A stretch of DNA of 64,000 nucleotides from Anabaenopsis elenkinii CCIBt3563 (GCF_015245355.1 NZ_CP063311.1:3615179-3679178), one strand, 5' to 3'; positions 37,989 to 48,136 are shown, counted from the first letter of the stretch. Numbers and translations are program-made. The notes: a model not told the origin generated them from the letters alone.

Positions 37989-38501
37989 TCAATGCTCAAT
38001 TTCTAGATTTAAGATGTAAGTTCCCAATTGGACTTTTTCAGCCCATAATTCATATTCCAGCCGCAAATACTCAGGTAAATGATTTCCCTTCAGTGAGAGG
38101 ATTTTCGTAAAATTTCGTAAACGCATGGGAGTTTGAGGCTGCAAAGACTCTGTAGGTAACCAATAACGGCTCACTCCATAAACCCCTTGTTCCCAAAAAT
38201 GGCGGTAACTAACTTGCTCATTACCTTGCATAGTCATAATTACCCGGTAGGGGGAAATTTCCAGCCACAAAACTCGCGGACTTCTGGGAGTTTGAGCTTG
38301 CTTGTGATTTCCGTGATAGATGTCTTGTGAACCTAAAGAACTGGCCACTTCACAGGTAATTAGGGGCGGTACTGTCAATACTAAATGGAATTTATCAGTA
38401 TCTTTTTGATACAGTGTACCCGCAGTCTCAATCACAGACCTGAGTGGTAGATCTGTGGAAATAATTGATAAACATACAGTTTTGCGGTGATGGGTCAACA
38501 T
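37989..38501 (-). CDS. Hypothetical protein
   Basis: A 170-residue soluble protein with no signal peptide or membrane helix. I do not recognise the family. It is rich in beta-strand-like segments (FHLVLTVPPLITCEV, VLWLEISPYRVIMTM, TYILNLEIEH). It lies between the peroxiredoxin-like gene, with which it converges, and ruvC. The start ATG at 38501 lacks a strong Shine-Dalgarno sequence. The ORF has codon use like its neighbours, so I consider it real. Confidence 0.65.
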   Translation of the reverse strand: MLTHHRKTVCLSIISTDLPLRSVIETAGTLYQKDTDKFHLVLTVPPLITCEVASSLGSQDIYHGNHKQAQTPRSPRVLWLEISPYRVIMTMQGNEQVSYRHFWEQGVYGVSRYWLPTESLQPQTPMRLRNFTKILSLKGNHLPEYLRLEYELWAEKVQLGTYILNLEIEH

Positions 38502-38714
38502 GGGAGCGAGGGAAGCTAAACGCTATTTAATAAAATAAAAATAACACTAGTACTTTTAGCAGTGACAATTAGCAAGTCAATGGTCAAACATCCTTAATAT
38601 TAACTGAATTTGCTGATGGGGTAAGTTAAGTAAATTAACACAAAAATCTACATAAAAATATAAAAAAATTAAATAGATGAATGTAGAATCACTACATCTT
38701 CAGGTTGGGGACTG

Positions 38715-39206
38715 TCAAGATTGAAACCAAGCCGTTAAAGCCACAGCCAAAGCATCAGCAGCATCATCTGGTCGGGGGATCTCATCTAAATCTAACTCCC
38801 GCGCCACGGCATCTTGCACTTCAGACTTATCGGCATTACCATAACCTGTTAGGGCTTGTTTAATTTGGGCGGGAGTAAATTCCACATAGGTCAGCTGATG
38901 CTGTGCTAAAGCTAACAAAAGCACACCTCTAGCCTGTGCCACAAGAATTGTACTCGACATCCGATAGAAAAATAATTTTTCTACCGCCACTAAATCCGGC
39001 TGTAATTCCTGAATCACGGTGTGTAAATCGTCAAATAACGTACACAGGCGCTGTCCCATCTCCATGTTAGCAGAGGTCTGGATGACTCCGAAATCTACGA
39101 TTTTTACCGATTTATCGGTGATTTTAGCGGTATTCTGGGTGCAACTAATTAGCCCGAAGCCCAAAATTGCTAATCCCGGATCTAATCCTAAAATACGTTT
39201 TTCCAT
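38715..39206 (-). CDS. ruvC: Holliday-junction resolvase RuvC
   Basis: Endonuclease that cleaves four-way junctions in homologous recombination, working with RuvAB. Conserved acidic residues are visible in [14 protein letters not shown] (first Asp), [14 protein letters not shown] (Glu), and [12 protein letters not shown] (last two Asp). The start used is the ATG of MEKRILG at 39206; a longer frame to 39221 adds 5 residues. Length 163 fits the family. The gene is divergent from yvcK. Confidence 0.94.
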   Translation of the reverse strand: MEKRILGLDPGLAILGFGLISCTQNTAKITDKSVKIVDFGVIQTSANMEMGQRLCTLFDDLHTVIQELQPDLVAVEKLFFYRMSSTILVAQARGVLLLALAQHQLTYVEFTPAQIKQALTGYGNADKSEVQDAVARELDLDEIPRPDDAADALAVALTAWFQS

Positions 39207-39359
39207 GAAATTCAATTCCAAAAGTCACACTGGCAAGTTTGACCACTTGCTGCTAATCTAAAATCCTGAATCAAGTTTAAATTTCACATTTGATGTTAAG
39301 ACCAAGTAGGGTAAATTTCCTGTTAATCATTTATTTTGTAGCACTGGTCTGAATCAGGT

Positions 39360-40730
39360 ATGTCAATTGGTTTTCTCAATCGGCTTCTTAAAGCCCTGCA
39401 AAAGCAGTCTCGCGGCCTCAACTCCTACCGTCTCAACCAGTGGTTCAAGTGGTTATCCCCTGGACTAGCCATAAAACGTTGGTTACTCATCAGTCTGGGC
39501 GGTGTACTTCTGGCAATTTTGGGGTTAGCAATATCGGTGAAGCTAACCCCAATTTTTTGGGCTATAGAGTTGCTGAGGAGTTTTTTGGCAGTAATTGCTG
39601 AGATTTTACCCCATTATATTAGTGGACCGTTGGTGTTACTGGCTGGTTTACTTTTGCTAGTTTGGGGTCAGACTCGGACTGTAGGCTCAATTACTCAGGT
39701 GCTACGACCAGATAGCGAAGAAGAATTAATTGACGTTCTGATGGCACATCGCCGATTATACCGGGGTCCAAAAATTGTCGTAATTGGTGGTGGTACGGGA
39801 CTTTCCACTTTGTTACGGGGATTGAAAACCTACAGCGCCAATATTACCGCTATTGTAACTGTAGCTGATGATGGTGGGTCTTCGGGGCGGTTACGTCAGG
39901 AATTTGGTGTTTTACCTCCCGGAGATATTCGTAATTGTTTGGCCGCACTGGCAAATGAAGAAAAGTTATTAACAGAATTATTTCAATATCGTTTTAAGGC
40001 TGGGGATGGGTTGACAGGCCATAGTTTTGGCAATTTATTTTTAACTGCTATGAGCGATATTACTGGGGATTTAGAACAGGCGGTAGCAGCTAGTTCTCAA
40101 GTCCTAGCAGTACAAGGACAAGTGCTACCAGCTACCCTGAGTAATGTTACTCTCTGGGCAGAATTAGAGGATGGCCGTCGCGTTGAGGGAGAATCTAGTA
40201 TTCCTGAAGCTGGAGGTAAAATTGTCAAAATTGGGTGTATTCCCCCACATCCGCCAGCTTTACCCGCAGCGATTAAGGCCATTAAGGATGCTGACTATAT
40301 TATTATAGGCCCTGGCAGTTTGTATACTAGTATCATTCCTAATTTACTTATACCAGAAATCGCTGATGCGATCGCCAAATCTGCAGCCCCTCGCATCTAC
40401 ATTTGCAATATCATGACTCAACCGGGAGAAACCCAGGGATATACCGTTGGTGACCATATTCAAGCTATTGATACAGCCTGCGGAAACAGACAACTGTTTG
40501 ATGCAGTTTTAGTACACAAAAAATCTCCCTCTCCAGCATCACTCATCCGTTATGCTCAACAAAATTCCCATCCAGTATTCTTGGATAGAGAAAATGTCAC
40601 CCTATTAGGGCGGCGAATTGTTCTGGCTAATGTCTTACATGAAGATGAGACTGGTTACGTGCGTCACAATCCCCAGAAACTAGCACGAGTGTTATTACGG
40701 TGGTACAGTGGAAATCATCATGGCAAGTGA
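39360..40730 (+). CDS. YvcK/CofD-like protein with N-terminal membrane part
   Basis: A 456-residue protein of the YvcK (gluconeogenesis factor) group, relatives of the CofD 2-phospho-L-lactate transferase. In Bacillus YvcK is needed for cell shape and growth on gluconeogenic carbon. The N-terminal 110 residues carry two hydrophobic segments ([19 protein letters not shown] and [16 protein letters not shown]), as in cyanobacterial members. The nucleotide-binding loops are [29 protein letters not shown] and [13 protein letters not shown]. Its last codons overlap the next gene by 11 bases. Confidence 0.88.
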   Translation: MSIGFLNRLLKALQKQSRGLNSYRLNQWFKWLSPGLAIKRWLLISLGGVLLAILGLAISVKLTPIFWAIELLRSFLAVIAEILPHYISGPLVLLAGLLLLVWGQTRTVGSITQVLRPDSEEELIDVLMAHRRLYRGPKIVVIGGGTGLSTLLRGLKTYSANITAIVTVADDGGSSGRLRQEFGVLPPGDIRNCLAALANEEKLLTELFQYRFKAGDGLTGHSFGNLFLTAMSDITGDLEQAVAASSQVLAVQGQVLPATLSNVTLWAELEDGRRVEGESSIPEAGGKIVKIGCIPPHPPALPAAIKAIKDADYIIIGPGSLYTSIIPNLLIPEIADAIAKSAAPRIYICNIMTQPGETQGYTVGDHIQAIDTACGNRQLFDAVLVHKKSPSPASLIRYAQQNSHPVFLDRENVTLLGRRIVLANVLHEDETGYVRHNPQKLARVLLRWYSGNHHGK

Positions 40731-41196
40731 ATTCAAAATGGAACCAGAAAAAATATCCCATTTTGACCCGTCTGGGAATATTGTACTTACAGATGCACAG
40801 GCAACTCTCAGCTTAGGCATCACACTTGGTCAAAACCTCACTCCTGGGACTGTAATTTTATTAGAAGGTGATTTAGGTAGTGGTAAAACTACCCTAGTGC
40901 AGGGAATTGGTCAAGGTTTAGGCATTACTGAATCAATTGTTAGTCCTACTTTTACCCTGATTAATGAGTATACCCAAGGGCGTATCCCTCTATACCATTT
41001 AGATTTATATCGCCTAGAACCCTCAGAGGTTGTGGCTTTGAACCTAGAAACTTATTGGGAAGGTGTGGAGGTGATACCGGGAATCGTGGCCATTGAATGG
41101 CCAGAACGAATGTCCTACAAGCCGGATAGTTATATGAGGGTGTTATTAACCTATGGGGAAGACGGGACTCGTCAAGCCCAAATTACCAGCAGGTGA
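40720..41196 (+). CDS. tsaE: tRNA threonylcarbamoyladenosine ATPase TsaE
   Basis: P-loop ATPase that works with TsaB, TsaC and TsaD in making the t6A modification at position 37 of ANN-decoding tRNAs. Walker A is [20 protein letters not shown], followed by [10 protein letters not shown] and YHLDLYRL, then [10 protein letters not shown], all conserved. From ATG 40720 it is 158 residues; an upstream in-frame start at 40708 is less likely. It overlaps the yvcK-like gene by 11 bases, so translational coupling is probable. Confidence 0.92.
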   Translation: MASEFKMEPEKISHFDPSGNIVLTDAQATLSLGITLGQNLTPGTVILLEGDLGSGKTTLVQGIGQGLGITESIVSPTFTLINEYTQGRIPLYHLDLYRLEPSEVVALNLETYWEGVEVIPGIVAIEWPERMSYKPDSYMRVLLTYGEDGTRQAQITSR

Positions 41197-41238
41197 GTAA
41201 AATTAGCGACCGTTTTCTCACCCGGGCGCTTCAACAGT

Positions 41239-41272
41239 GGTTGATATCTCCCACTGGTTGATATCTCCCACT
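41239..41272 (+). repeat. 17-bp tandem repeat, two copies
   Basis: The unit ggttgatatctcccact is present twice in direct succession in the gap after tsaE. It is a short slippage-type repeat. Confidence 0.6.
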
Positions 41273-41332
41273 GTGTAAATACAAGCCCACAAAGTGACTA
41301 CCTAGCAGAAAATAAGAATAGCGGGCCAGATA

Positions 41333-41990
41333 CCATAGGTGTCAAGTTAAGGCATCAACCCAGATGTCAAGTGACCTAGCAGCCGTTCGTCGGTGTCGTT
41401 GACGAACGGCTTTGAGCAGACCCATAGAACGATAATGTTCCACAAGCCAAGGAATAAGTTGTAACTCCGGGTTAAGTAAAAGTGCGCGGTTAAAAAAATA
41501 CAAACTGCGGAATACCATTTCCACAGAGATACGATCTAAAGGTTGCTGTAAAGCGATCGCTACATCCGCAGACAAGTCATTGAGAACGGCGGAAAAAATC
41601 CAGGTAGCATAGATTTGCATCTGGACACCATTAGTCCCACCTACCCACAAATAAGACAAACCTAACAACCTCTTGGTCAATAAAAATGCGTCTTCAATGC
41701 GCCAGCGTCGGCGATATAAATCACAAACTTCCTGTGCCGAAAGTTGTTGTGGGTCTAGAACATTCGTTAAGTAGTGATACCAAGTCTTGCCCCATAATAC
41801 AGATACTTGACGTATGGGATGGCGACAGGGGTTTGTATGATGCAATCCCATTTGAATAATGTCGAAAGTCTGGATTTCCTGCCTTTTTCCTGGGTTTACT
41901 CATGCTTCTTCTCTACACCCTTATATTCAGTTTAAGCATGAGTTTTACCCTCTTGACACCAAGCCATTTTTCTTAACTTGACACCTATGG
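41333..41990. mobile_element. MITE-like IS4-family derivative
   Basis: A 658-bp unit bounded by perfect 19-bp inverted repeats (ccataggtgtcaagttaag at 41333-41351 and its complement at 41972-41990). It contains only the C-terminal part of a transposase gene on the minus strand. No target-site duplication is evident at the flanks. Confidence 0.8.
41342..41851 (-). pseudogene. IS4-family transposase, N-terminally truncated
   Basis: The remaining 169 residues are the C-terminal catalytic half of an IS4-type DDE transposase: LWGKTWYHYLTNVLDPQ, LYRRRWRIEDAFLLTKRLLG (the Y-x2-R-x3-E-x6-K motif with the last Glu), and LYFFNRALLLN. The first two Asp residues are missing. A short region before it (IQTFDIIQMGLHHTNPCRHP) is continuous with the gene but is cut by a stop (TGA) about 20 codons upstream. 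The stop codon at 41342-41344 lies inside the inverted repeat. Confidence 0.8.
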
Positions 41991-42140
41991 CAAAATGCCC
42001 GCCCTTGTACCTACTCAGATGAAATATGCTGTATTTACCTAGCTGTAGCCTAGTAGAGACTTTCCGGCGGAACCTGTCTACTTAGTGCGCAACTACCGCA
42101 ATCCAATAACCTCAAACCCTCACCCTGCAAGTAACAGCTA

Positions 42141-43457
42141 TCACTTTTTCACTAAAAAGTATGCTGTGGCATACTCAGGTAGTTGTCTAATATGCTGGGT
42201 GAACTGTTGGCGATTCTTAAAGGTTCCCGCTAAAAAGTCTAGTTGATAAAGATTAGGTAAAAATGCTCCGCCAGTATCAGAAATCACGCCCATTTGTAAA
42301 TGTTGCCGACCGCCTCTAGTATCTTCAATTACGACTATTCTACCTAAGCCTATATTCAGAACATCCCCAGCAAAAGTTACTCCTGGCTTGATAGAAATTT
42401 TCGCATTTATATTATGTCCGTAACCTTTAATACCATCTACTTCTCTAAAGTACCAGTAACGCTGTTGTGCTGTGGCTCTTAATCCCCGGACATAGGAAAT
42501 ACCATTATTTCTATCCACATTGAAAAATCCTTGAGTACCATCGGTAAAATTAATCAGGATTGTTCCTTGCATTAAAGCTTCTTCTAACCCATTCCGGGTC
42601 AAATAAGCCAGGGGTTGAACTCTACCATATTCTTTACCACCCGGCTCATAAATACCTGATAAAACATCCTGTTTTGTATATCTAGTGTAGAATTTATCAG
42701 CAATTTGGTCATCTTTTAAACTATAAATTGCCACATTATAAGTAGAGGTTTTAGTACGTGAACCACTATGCTCAAAAACAGCATACTTGGTAATTCTTAC
42801 TTGCTTCTGTCCCTGGTCACTAGGATTATAGGGAGTCCATTTAATCACCCGAAAATTATCATTAATAAAATCAGGATTTTTTAACCTGGTAATGCGATTG
42901 TTGGCGATATCCTCCCTTAATACAGCAATCATAAAATCTAAAGTTCTGACAATATCCTGTATACTCACTCCCTGAGTAGCAAGCAGACCCCGGCGAAAAA
43001 TATTTGGGTCTTTGTCTGCATTGTCTTCAAAATAATTTCTGGTGTTAACTAGAACGGTTAATAAATCTCGTTGTTGAAAATTGATATTAGATGTGGGTAG
43101 TTTAGCAGGACTGAAAACCTGGCTACCTTGAATACTAAACTTGAACCTTTGCCACTCGTCAACCACAGGATAACTTACACGTATTCCCCCTTGAGATATT
43201 GTAGATGTAGAGATATTTGGGGAGATAATGTTTAAATCAGATATTTGGGGAATAATAACAGGATTTTGCCAAATTTGAGCTAGGGAAATCTGTGATTTAG
43301 TTAAAAAATAATTTTTATTATCATGTTCTGAAATCCCCGGTTCACTGTTTGAGTGATTGAATAAAGTACTAGTAGCTGTACTTATGACTAGGAAAGCACC
43401 AAAACCTAATGTAAAGCAGAGTTTTCGGGTTGAAAAGATACGCATAAGCTCAAACAT
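42141..43457 (-). CDS. Secreted protein with a 3D-like (MltA-type) C-terminal motif
   Basis: A 438-residue protein with an N-terminal signal peptide or anchor (LCFTLGFGAFLVISTATST). The middle part (about 100-300) is unassigned. It contains segments reminiscent of MltA (GIYEPGGKEYGRVQPLAYLT, NGISYVRGLRATAQQRYWY). The C-terminal block IVVIEDTRGGRQHLQMGVI, SDTGGAFLPNLYQLDFLAG resembles the 3D domain of murein transglycosylases, whose DTGGAI motif holds the catalytic Asp. A cell-wall role is inferred, not shown. M5 at 43445 is an alternative start. Confidence 0.6.
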   Translation of the reverse strand: MFELMRIFSTRKLCFTLGFGAFLVISTATSTLFNHSNSEPGISEHDNKNYFLTKSQISLAQIWQNPVIIPQISDLNIISPNISTSTISQGGIRVSYPVVDEWQRFKFSIQGSQVFSPAKLPTSNINFQQRDLLTVLVNTRNYFEDNADKDPNIFRRGLLATQGVSIQDIVRTLDFMIAVLREDIANNRITRLKNPDFINDNFRVIKWTPYNPSDQGQKQVRITKYAVFEHSGSRTKTSTYNVAIYSLKDDQIADKFYTRYTKQDVLSGIYEPGGKEYGRVQPLAYLTRNGLEEALMQGTILINFTDGTQGFFNVDRNNGISYVRGLRATAQQRYWYFREVDGIKGYGHNINAKISIKPGVTFAGDVLNIGLGRIVVIEDTRGGRQHLQMGVISDTGGAFLPNLYQLDFLAGTFKNRQQFTQHIRQLPEYATAYFLVKK

Positions 43458-43776
43458 GAATTACCGGTAATCAATAATAATGGCAATTTATCGATTACCC
43501 TAGGGTAGCCACTAGCCATCAATCTGTAAAGCACCGATGAAAAAGCCTGATTATTGGTAGCATCAACTGGTATAATTTGAGCAAAACCCCCATGGGTAGA
43601 CTAAGAAAAATTATTTAGTATAGTGCTCATACACCTAGAAGGCGATCGCTATCCTCCTAAGTGTAAATTGTATAATTTATATTTGCGTAACTCAAGAACT
43701 ACAAAGATGTGTTGTTTGTAGCTGCAACAACTAGAGAATCAGGGTTGAAAGGCAAAAATAGCCTCCCAAACTCCTA
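43458..43776. other. Gap between two minus-strand genes
   Basis: About 320 bases with no convincing gene; the single HIP1 site ggcgatcgct near 43640 is the only recognisable motif. Confidence 0.4.
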
Positions 43777-45561
43777 TCAACCAAGATTAACTATCGGTAC
43801 TCCTAACCATCCTGCACCATTCTCTTTTTGTAAGCTATCGGGATTAGCTACTGGCAAAATCTCAAATTTACCAGGGCGTGGTGTACCCAGGATAACAGAA
43901 TGGGTACGTAATTCATCTTGGTGGAAAACTGTTAATTCAATACTATCCTGTGGTTGGTACTCTTGCAGGCGCTCATTAAGTTGACTAGCAGTTAACCGCA
44001 CACCCCCAATGGCCAACAACTCATCACCCGGATCAATTCCCGCTAGTTGTGCTGGTGAACCCACTTCTACAGATTTAATTACTTCCCGGCCATGTTCGGT
44101 TTTCACCTTGATACCTAAATAAGGTGCTTCTTCCCGTTCCGCTACCAGATGTAAACCGAAAGGTTGGAGGTAATGATTAAAAGGTAACTCATCAGTGCTA
44201 TTAATGTAGGATTCAAAGAAATTGGACAAGTCCATATCCGCTACCGATTCAATTACCTCCTGTAACTCTTCCGGGGTGTAGCCAATTTCCGGTTCTCCAA
44301 ATTTCCGCCACATTTGGAACATCACATCATCAAGCGATCGCTTATTGTTATGTCGCGCTCTAATTAACAAGTCTAGCAACAAAGAAACCATTTCCCCCTT
44401 GAGATAGTAGGAGATTTGGGAATTGCTGCTATTAGCATCTGGACGATAAAGTTTAATCCAAGCATCAAAACTGGACTCCGCTAGTGTTTGCACCTTGCGC
44501 CCTGGGGTTGTGAGAAATCTAGTAATTTCCTTACTCAAATGATTTAAATAAGACTTAGCATTATAAATGCCAGCTCGCAAAGGGATTAGTAAGTCGTAGT
44601 AACTTGTAGTTCCTTCACAGAACCATAAACAAGTTGTATAGTTCTCCTGCTCATAATCAAACACTTCTAACCCTTTGGGGCGAATCCGCTTGACATTCCA
44701 CAGGTGAAAAAATTCATGTGCCACTAGTTGCACAAACCGCTCGTAATTCTCCTGATTGCGAAACCCGAAACGCTGGTAAATTAATGAACAACAGTTTTTA
44801 TGCTCCAATCCTCCATAAGCTTGGGCGAATAAATGCAAGAGAAAAATATATCTGTCATAGGGTAAACCCCCAAACATCTGAGCTTCTACCTGGATAATTT
44901 GTTTAATATCAGCAATTACCCGTTCTGATGGTAAATTGCCTTCTCCCCAGATAGCCAGTTCATGGGGCTTGTCCAAAACCTCAAAGTAATATGATTGGTG
45001 GGTACCAATTTCAAAGGGGCTATCCACAAGGGTATCAAAATCTGTAGCGCAGAAAGTATGGCTTTGCCCTCCCACTGCTGCTAAAGAAGTAGTTACCCGC
45101 CAGTCTGGCTGTGGTGGTACAATAGTAATCTGAATTGGTAGACTTTCCCAACCAGGGAGTCTCAAAAAGAGTGCGGCACCATTGAAATAGGCGTGAGTGC
45201 TATCTAAATGATTCGTCCGTACCGATAGCTCATTAGCAAAGATTCGGTAACGCACACTTAAGTGTGAAACACCACTTGTATTCACCTGCCAGTGGTTTTT
45301 ACTAATTTTTCGCCAATTTAACGGCTTATCCCCGGTAAAAGCGGTAAAATCTTGGAGATTTTTCGCGTATTCTCGCACCAAGTATGAGCCTGGTGTCCAT
45401 ACTGGCATTTTCAAGTCAAGAATTTGCGATGAATGGTTATTTACCTGCAATGTGACCTCAAACAGGTGAGTTTCTGGTTGAGACATTGCCACAAGGTAAT
45501 GAATTGTCGGCAGTTTTTCCTGGATCCCAATCTCGATATGAGCTGCTGTTGCTTTAATCAT
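43777..45561 (-). CDS. M61 family metallopeptidase with PDZ domain
   Basis: A 594-residue peptidase of the M61 (glycyl aminopeptidase) family. The N-terminal beta domain (about 1-180) is followed by a zinc-binding catalytic domain with HEFFHLWNVKRIRP (HExxH) and the distal Glu in WFCEGTTSYYD. The C-terminal PDZ domain is clear in YLGIKVKTEHGREVIKSVEV, then GSPAQLAGIDPGDELLAIGG. No signal peptide is seen, so it probably acts in the cytoplasm. It is of typical length for cyanobacterial members. Confidence 0.9.
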   Translation of the reverse strand: MIKATAAHIEIGIQEKLPTIHYLVAMSQPETHLFEVTLQVNNHSSQILDLKMPVWTPGSYLVREYAKNLQDFTAFTGDKPLNWRKISKNHWQVNTSGVSHLSVRYRIFANELSVRTNHLDSTHAYFNGAALFLRLPGWESLPIQITIVPPQPDWRVTTSLAAVGGQSHTFCATDFDTLVDSPFEIGTHQSYYFEVLDKPHELAIWGEGNLPSERVIADIKQIIQVEAQMFGGLPYDRYIFLLHLFAQAYGGLEHKNCCSLIYQRFGFRNQENYERFVQLVAHEFFHLWNVKRIRPKGLEVFDYEQENYTTCLWFCEGTTSYYDLLIPLRAGIYNAKSYLNHLSKEITRFLTTPGRKVQTLAESSFDAWIKLYRPDANSSNSQISYYLKGEMVSLLLDLLIRARHNNKRSLDDVMFQMWRKFGEPEIGYTPEELQEVIESVADMDLSNFFESYINSTDELPFNHYLQPFGLHLVAEREEAPYLGIKVKTEHGREVIKSVEVGSPAQLAGIDPGDELLAIGGVRLTASQLNERLQEYQPQDSIELTVFHQDELRTHSVILGTPRPGKFEILPVANPDSLQKENGAGWLGVPIVNLG

Positions 45562-45656
45562 ATGTAAAAAGAGTTATAAATCCTCACTTAATAGTTAATA
45601 GTCAAGAGTTCATGCTCAATAGTCAATAGTTAATAACTCTGGACTTAAGACTGATT

Positions 45657-45690
45657 GACACTCCCCATGGTCAGGAGTCCATGGATGTTA
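45657..45690 (+). repeat. Isolated IS200/IS605-type left end
   Basis: Sequence ttgacactccccatggtcag followed by gagtccatgg folds as a hairpin (ccatgg pairs with ccatgg). The ttgacactcccc opening is the same as at 29472 (minus) and 51536. The flanking bases (45570-45650) are low-complexity repeats of atagtta/atagtca type. Confidence 0.5.
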
Positions 45691-45745
45691 CTCAATAGGT
45701 AGTTTCCCACATTTAGACAGATTCGCACAATTCCCCATCTTTGCC

Positions 45746-46930
45746 CTATACTCCGGGACAGCTCATATTCTGATTTCTTAAAGATTGGGCTGCAAGATAA
45801 AGTTTTCTCCACTCGGCTATGACTTGATGCTGGTGGAGGTTTAACTGTTTGGCTGTTGCTTCTATAGAGTTCCCTGCCTTACGCAGGCCTAGGATCTGTT
45901 GCTTCACAGGAGTTAAAATTTCATGTAGTCGCTGCCATTGGTTTTCACTTAGTCCCAAATTATTTTCTTGGGGGGATATTGCCAACCAGTTATCAACCAG
46001 TTCTGGATTAACTTTGAGAGCAAAAATGCGCACAGCATGGTAGCTAATTTTTTCTCGTAGTCGATAAATTTCCTTGGGGGGCTGATTGAGCTTTTTGGCG
46101 ATGTCATCCTGAGATAGTCCTTGCAGATATAAATTCAGCCACTCTACCGCCTCTTCTCCTAGGGTCTGTTGTAGGTACTGTGCAAATTCTTTTTTTACCT
46201 GCCGCCGGAGTACCTGTTGTTCTTCTAGTTCTTGTGTTTTTTGATATTCGGCGATCGCTCGATGATCTGCCAGTGTCAAAAAATTATCACTGTTATCTGA
46301 AAGGTTTTGTACCGAAACCATTTTCACAAATTCAGTATTTGGCACCTGGGTTAAACCACCGCGCTGAATTCGCCGCTGGTAGTTGACAAATCTGTATAGG
46401 AGTAAGGGTTGATTACGTATTGGGCGCATACAATACTCTTCTATACTAGCAAATAAGAGAGTATCCGCCAGCCGTTTATTGATGGTAAATTCAGCAATAT
46501 CAGCGATTTGCTGATGCATATATCGATCATTTTGCAGTAAGTCTTGTAAGACTTCTTGTAATACATCGATCACAGTACGCTGGCGATCGCCACTCAAAGA
46601 AACCCAAGTCTGAATCTTATTGCGTAATGTGACCAAACCTGATAAACGAATCAGTAGGTGATGATAGGCCACTTCTGTCCCGTAGCCCAAGTAGTGTTGA
46701 TGTAAAATTCTCCAGCGATATTCAATCCCCTGTTGAGCACTATTGAGTTGTTGAGGATTCAACTGCTCCCATAATTTGAGGTCACTTCCCAAAAGCCAAA
46801 GAATAATACTTTGTCTGTTAGCTATACTTTGTTCTGGACACTCCACAGCCACACGTTCACCCCAATAATCAGCTAGTTTTTTCCCCGCCTTTACCTGGTG
46901 CTCCTCAAGAAAATGTATTAAAGTTGGCAT
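45746..46930 (-). CDS. HetZ-related protein
   Basis: A 394-residue soluble protein of the HetZ-related group. HetZ itself is a transcriptional regulator of heterocyst differentiation in Anabaena; paralogues of this type also occur in cyanobacteria that lack heterocysts. The start PTLIHFLEEHQVKAGKKLAD (ATG 46930) is preferred; a longer frame to 46996 has no supporting signal. Helix-rich. The C-terminal parts LSQDDIAKKLNQPPKEIYRL and SIEATAKQLNLHQHQVIAEW look like two helix-turn-helix motifs, consistent with DNA binding. The function of this paralogue is not established. Confidence 0.8.
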   Translation of the reverse strand: MPTLIHFLEEHQVKAGKKLADYWGERVAVECPEQSIANRQSIILWLLGSDLKLWEQLNPQQLNSAQQGIEYRWRILHQHYLGYGTEVAYHHLLIRLSGLVTLRNKIQTWVSLSGDRQRTVIDVLQEVLQDLLQNDRYMHQQIADIAEFTINKRLADTLLFASIEEYCMRPIRNQPLLLYRFVNYQRRIQRGGLTQVPNTEFVKMVSVQNLSDNSDNFLTLADHRAIAEYQKTQELEEQQVLRRQVKKEFAQYLQQTLGEEAVEWLNLYLQGLSQDDIAKKLNQPPKEIYRLREKISYHAVRIFALKVNPELVDNWLAISPQENNLGLSENQWQRLHEILTPVKQQILGLRKAGNSIEATAKQLNLHQHQVIAEWRKLYLAAQSLRNQNMSCPGV

Positions 46931-47191
46931 TATAACCCCCCCGATTTGATCACGAGAATTTACGTAAGTAAGCACCGACCATGAATATAAGTGCAAGGGA
47001 TGTGCTCATAAACTCGCTACCCTAGAAGGGGTGCTTTTTAGTCAAGGAATAGAGCTGATCGATTTCCCTAGATACTTTGACATCAAGACATCTGAGATGT
47101 TCTGTTGTGATTAGGTCTGGATTGACTAACTTTATGCACAATGGAGGAAAATTCTAGTTTTGGGTGGTTACATATCCCAACACAGGCTAAA

Positions 47192-47230
47192 AATAAACAC
47201 ATTTTAACTTTTAGTTAAAATGTGTTTATT
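47192..47230 (-). terminator. Strong terminator after the ccmK3-ccmK4 genes
   Basis: A perfect 17-bp stem (aataaacacattttaac / gttaaaatgtgtttatt) with a 5-nt loop. On the minus strand the stem is followed by a T-rich stretch. It lies about 76 bases after the ccmK4 stop and before the HetZ-related gene. Confidence 0.85.
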
Positions 47231-47305
47231 AAAGATTTAGTTAAATTTTGGTGAATCTCCCCTAGAAACAAGACAAAGGGGTTCAAAACATCTTAACAAA
47301 ACATC

Positions 47306-47650
47306 TTAAATAGATGAGCGCACAATGGGGTTCTCCACAGAATCCCGATACTGTTGAACCTGATCCGTATAGGCGATTGGTAGAACAGCTTCCACGTTTT
47401 CATGAGGACGGGGAATAATCACCCAGGATTCAAGAGTACCACCATAAACGTTTTCCGCAGCTTCCACACCAGCAGCCATAGCAGTTTTGACCTCGGAAAC
47501 ATCTCCGCGAATGTTGACTGTAAAACGAGCGCTACCTACTCTGATATAACCAACAAGGGTGACGCGACCAGCTTTCACCATCGCATCAGCTGCTGCTAGT
47601 ACAGCAGGAAAACCTTTCGTTTCGAGTGCGCCAACGGCCTGTAGTGACAT
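47306..47650 (-). CDS. ccmK4: Carboxysome shell protein CcmK4
   Basis: A 114-residue single BMC-domain protein that forms hexamers tiling the flat facets of the carboxysome shell. The BMC core [20 protein letters not shown], then [20 protein letters not shown], then [13 protein letters not shown] is clear. The pore-loop residues here are VGSAR, unlike KIGSGR in CcmK1/K2. The C-terminal extension [12 protein letters not shown] is typical of CcmK4. It is the second gene of a two-gene unit after ccmK3, apart from the main ccm cluster, as in other beta-cyanobacteria. Confidence 0.88.
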   Translation of the reverse strand: MSLQAVGALETKGFPAVLAAADAMVKAGRVTLVGYIRVGSARFTVNIRGDVSEVKTAMAAGVEAAENVYGGTLESWVIIPRPHENVEAVLPIAYTDQVQQYRDSVENPIVRSSI

Positions 47651-47715
47651 TAGTAATCTCCTGTATGAATTAAAGTATGTGGGGCGACAAATGTATGTCC
47701 TGAAGAATTTACCTA

Positions 47716-48024
47716 TTACATCCGGAATGGTTCAGATTTTTGGGTGAAGTGGATGGGTAAAATGGTCTCCACATTTTCCGGGGGGTTGGGAACAATATAA
47801 TGGGTAATTACTTGACCACCATAAGCTTGTTCTCCGGCTAGTATTCCTGCTTCTACAGCCCTTCTAACTTCCGCAACCTGTCCCCGAACAGCGACTAACA
47901 AGCGAGCGCTTTCAGCTTGACCATAATACACAATTGTAACTGCGGCAGATTTAACCATGGCATCTGCTGCTGCTAATACAGCAGGAAAGCCCAAGGTTTC
48001 AATGACGCCAACCGCCAAGGGCAT
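47716..48024 (-). CDS. ccmK3: Carboxysome shell protein CcmK3
   Basis: A 102-residue BMC protein, paired with CcmK4. The core is [20 protein letters not shown], and the pore region is [15 protein letters not shown], distinct from the usual KIGSG. CcmK3 does not form homohexamers on its own and assembles with CcmK4, probably to make mixed hexamers that change shell permeability. The 65-base gap to ccmK4 and the shared terminator at 47192 suggest one transcript. It is divergent from an alpha/beta hydrolase gene. Confidence 0.88.
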   Translation of the reverse strand: MPLAVGVIETLGFPAVLAAADAMVKSAAVTIVYYGQAESARLLVAVRGQVAEVRRAVEAGILAGEQAYGGQVITHYIVPNPPENVETILPIHFTQKSEPFRM

Positions 48025-48136
48025 GGCATTAGCTCCTGAGTCTAAAAAATCAAGTGATATTAATTGTACGAGGGTTTCGTACCAACTTTGACATTTGCGA
48101 AAATTTTCTCTTCACCCTACTGTAAACTAAAAAATT

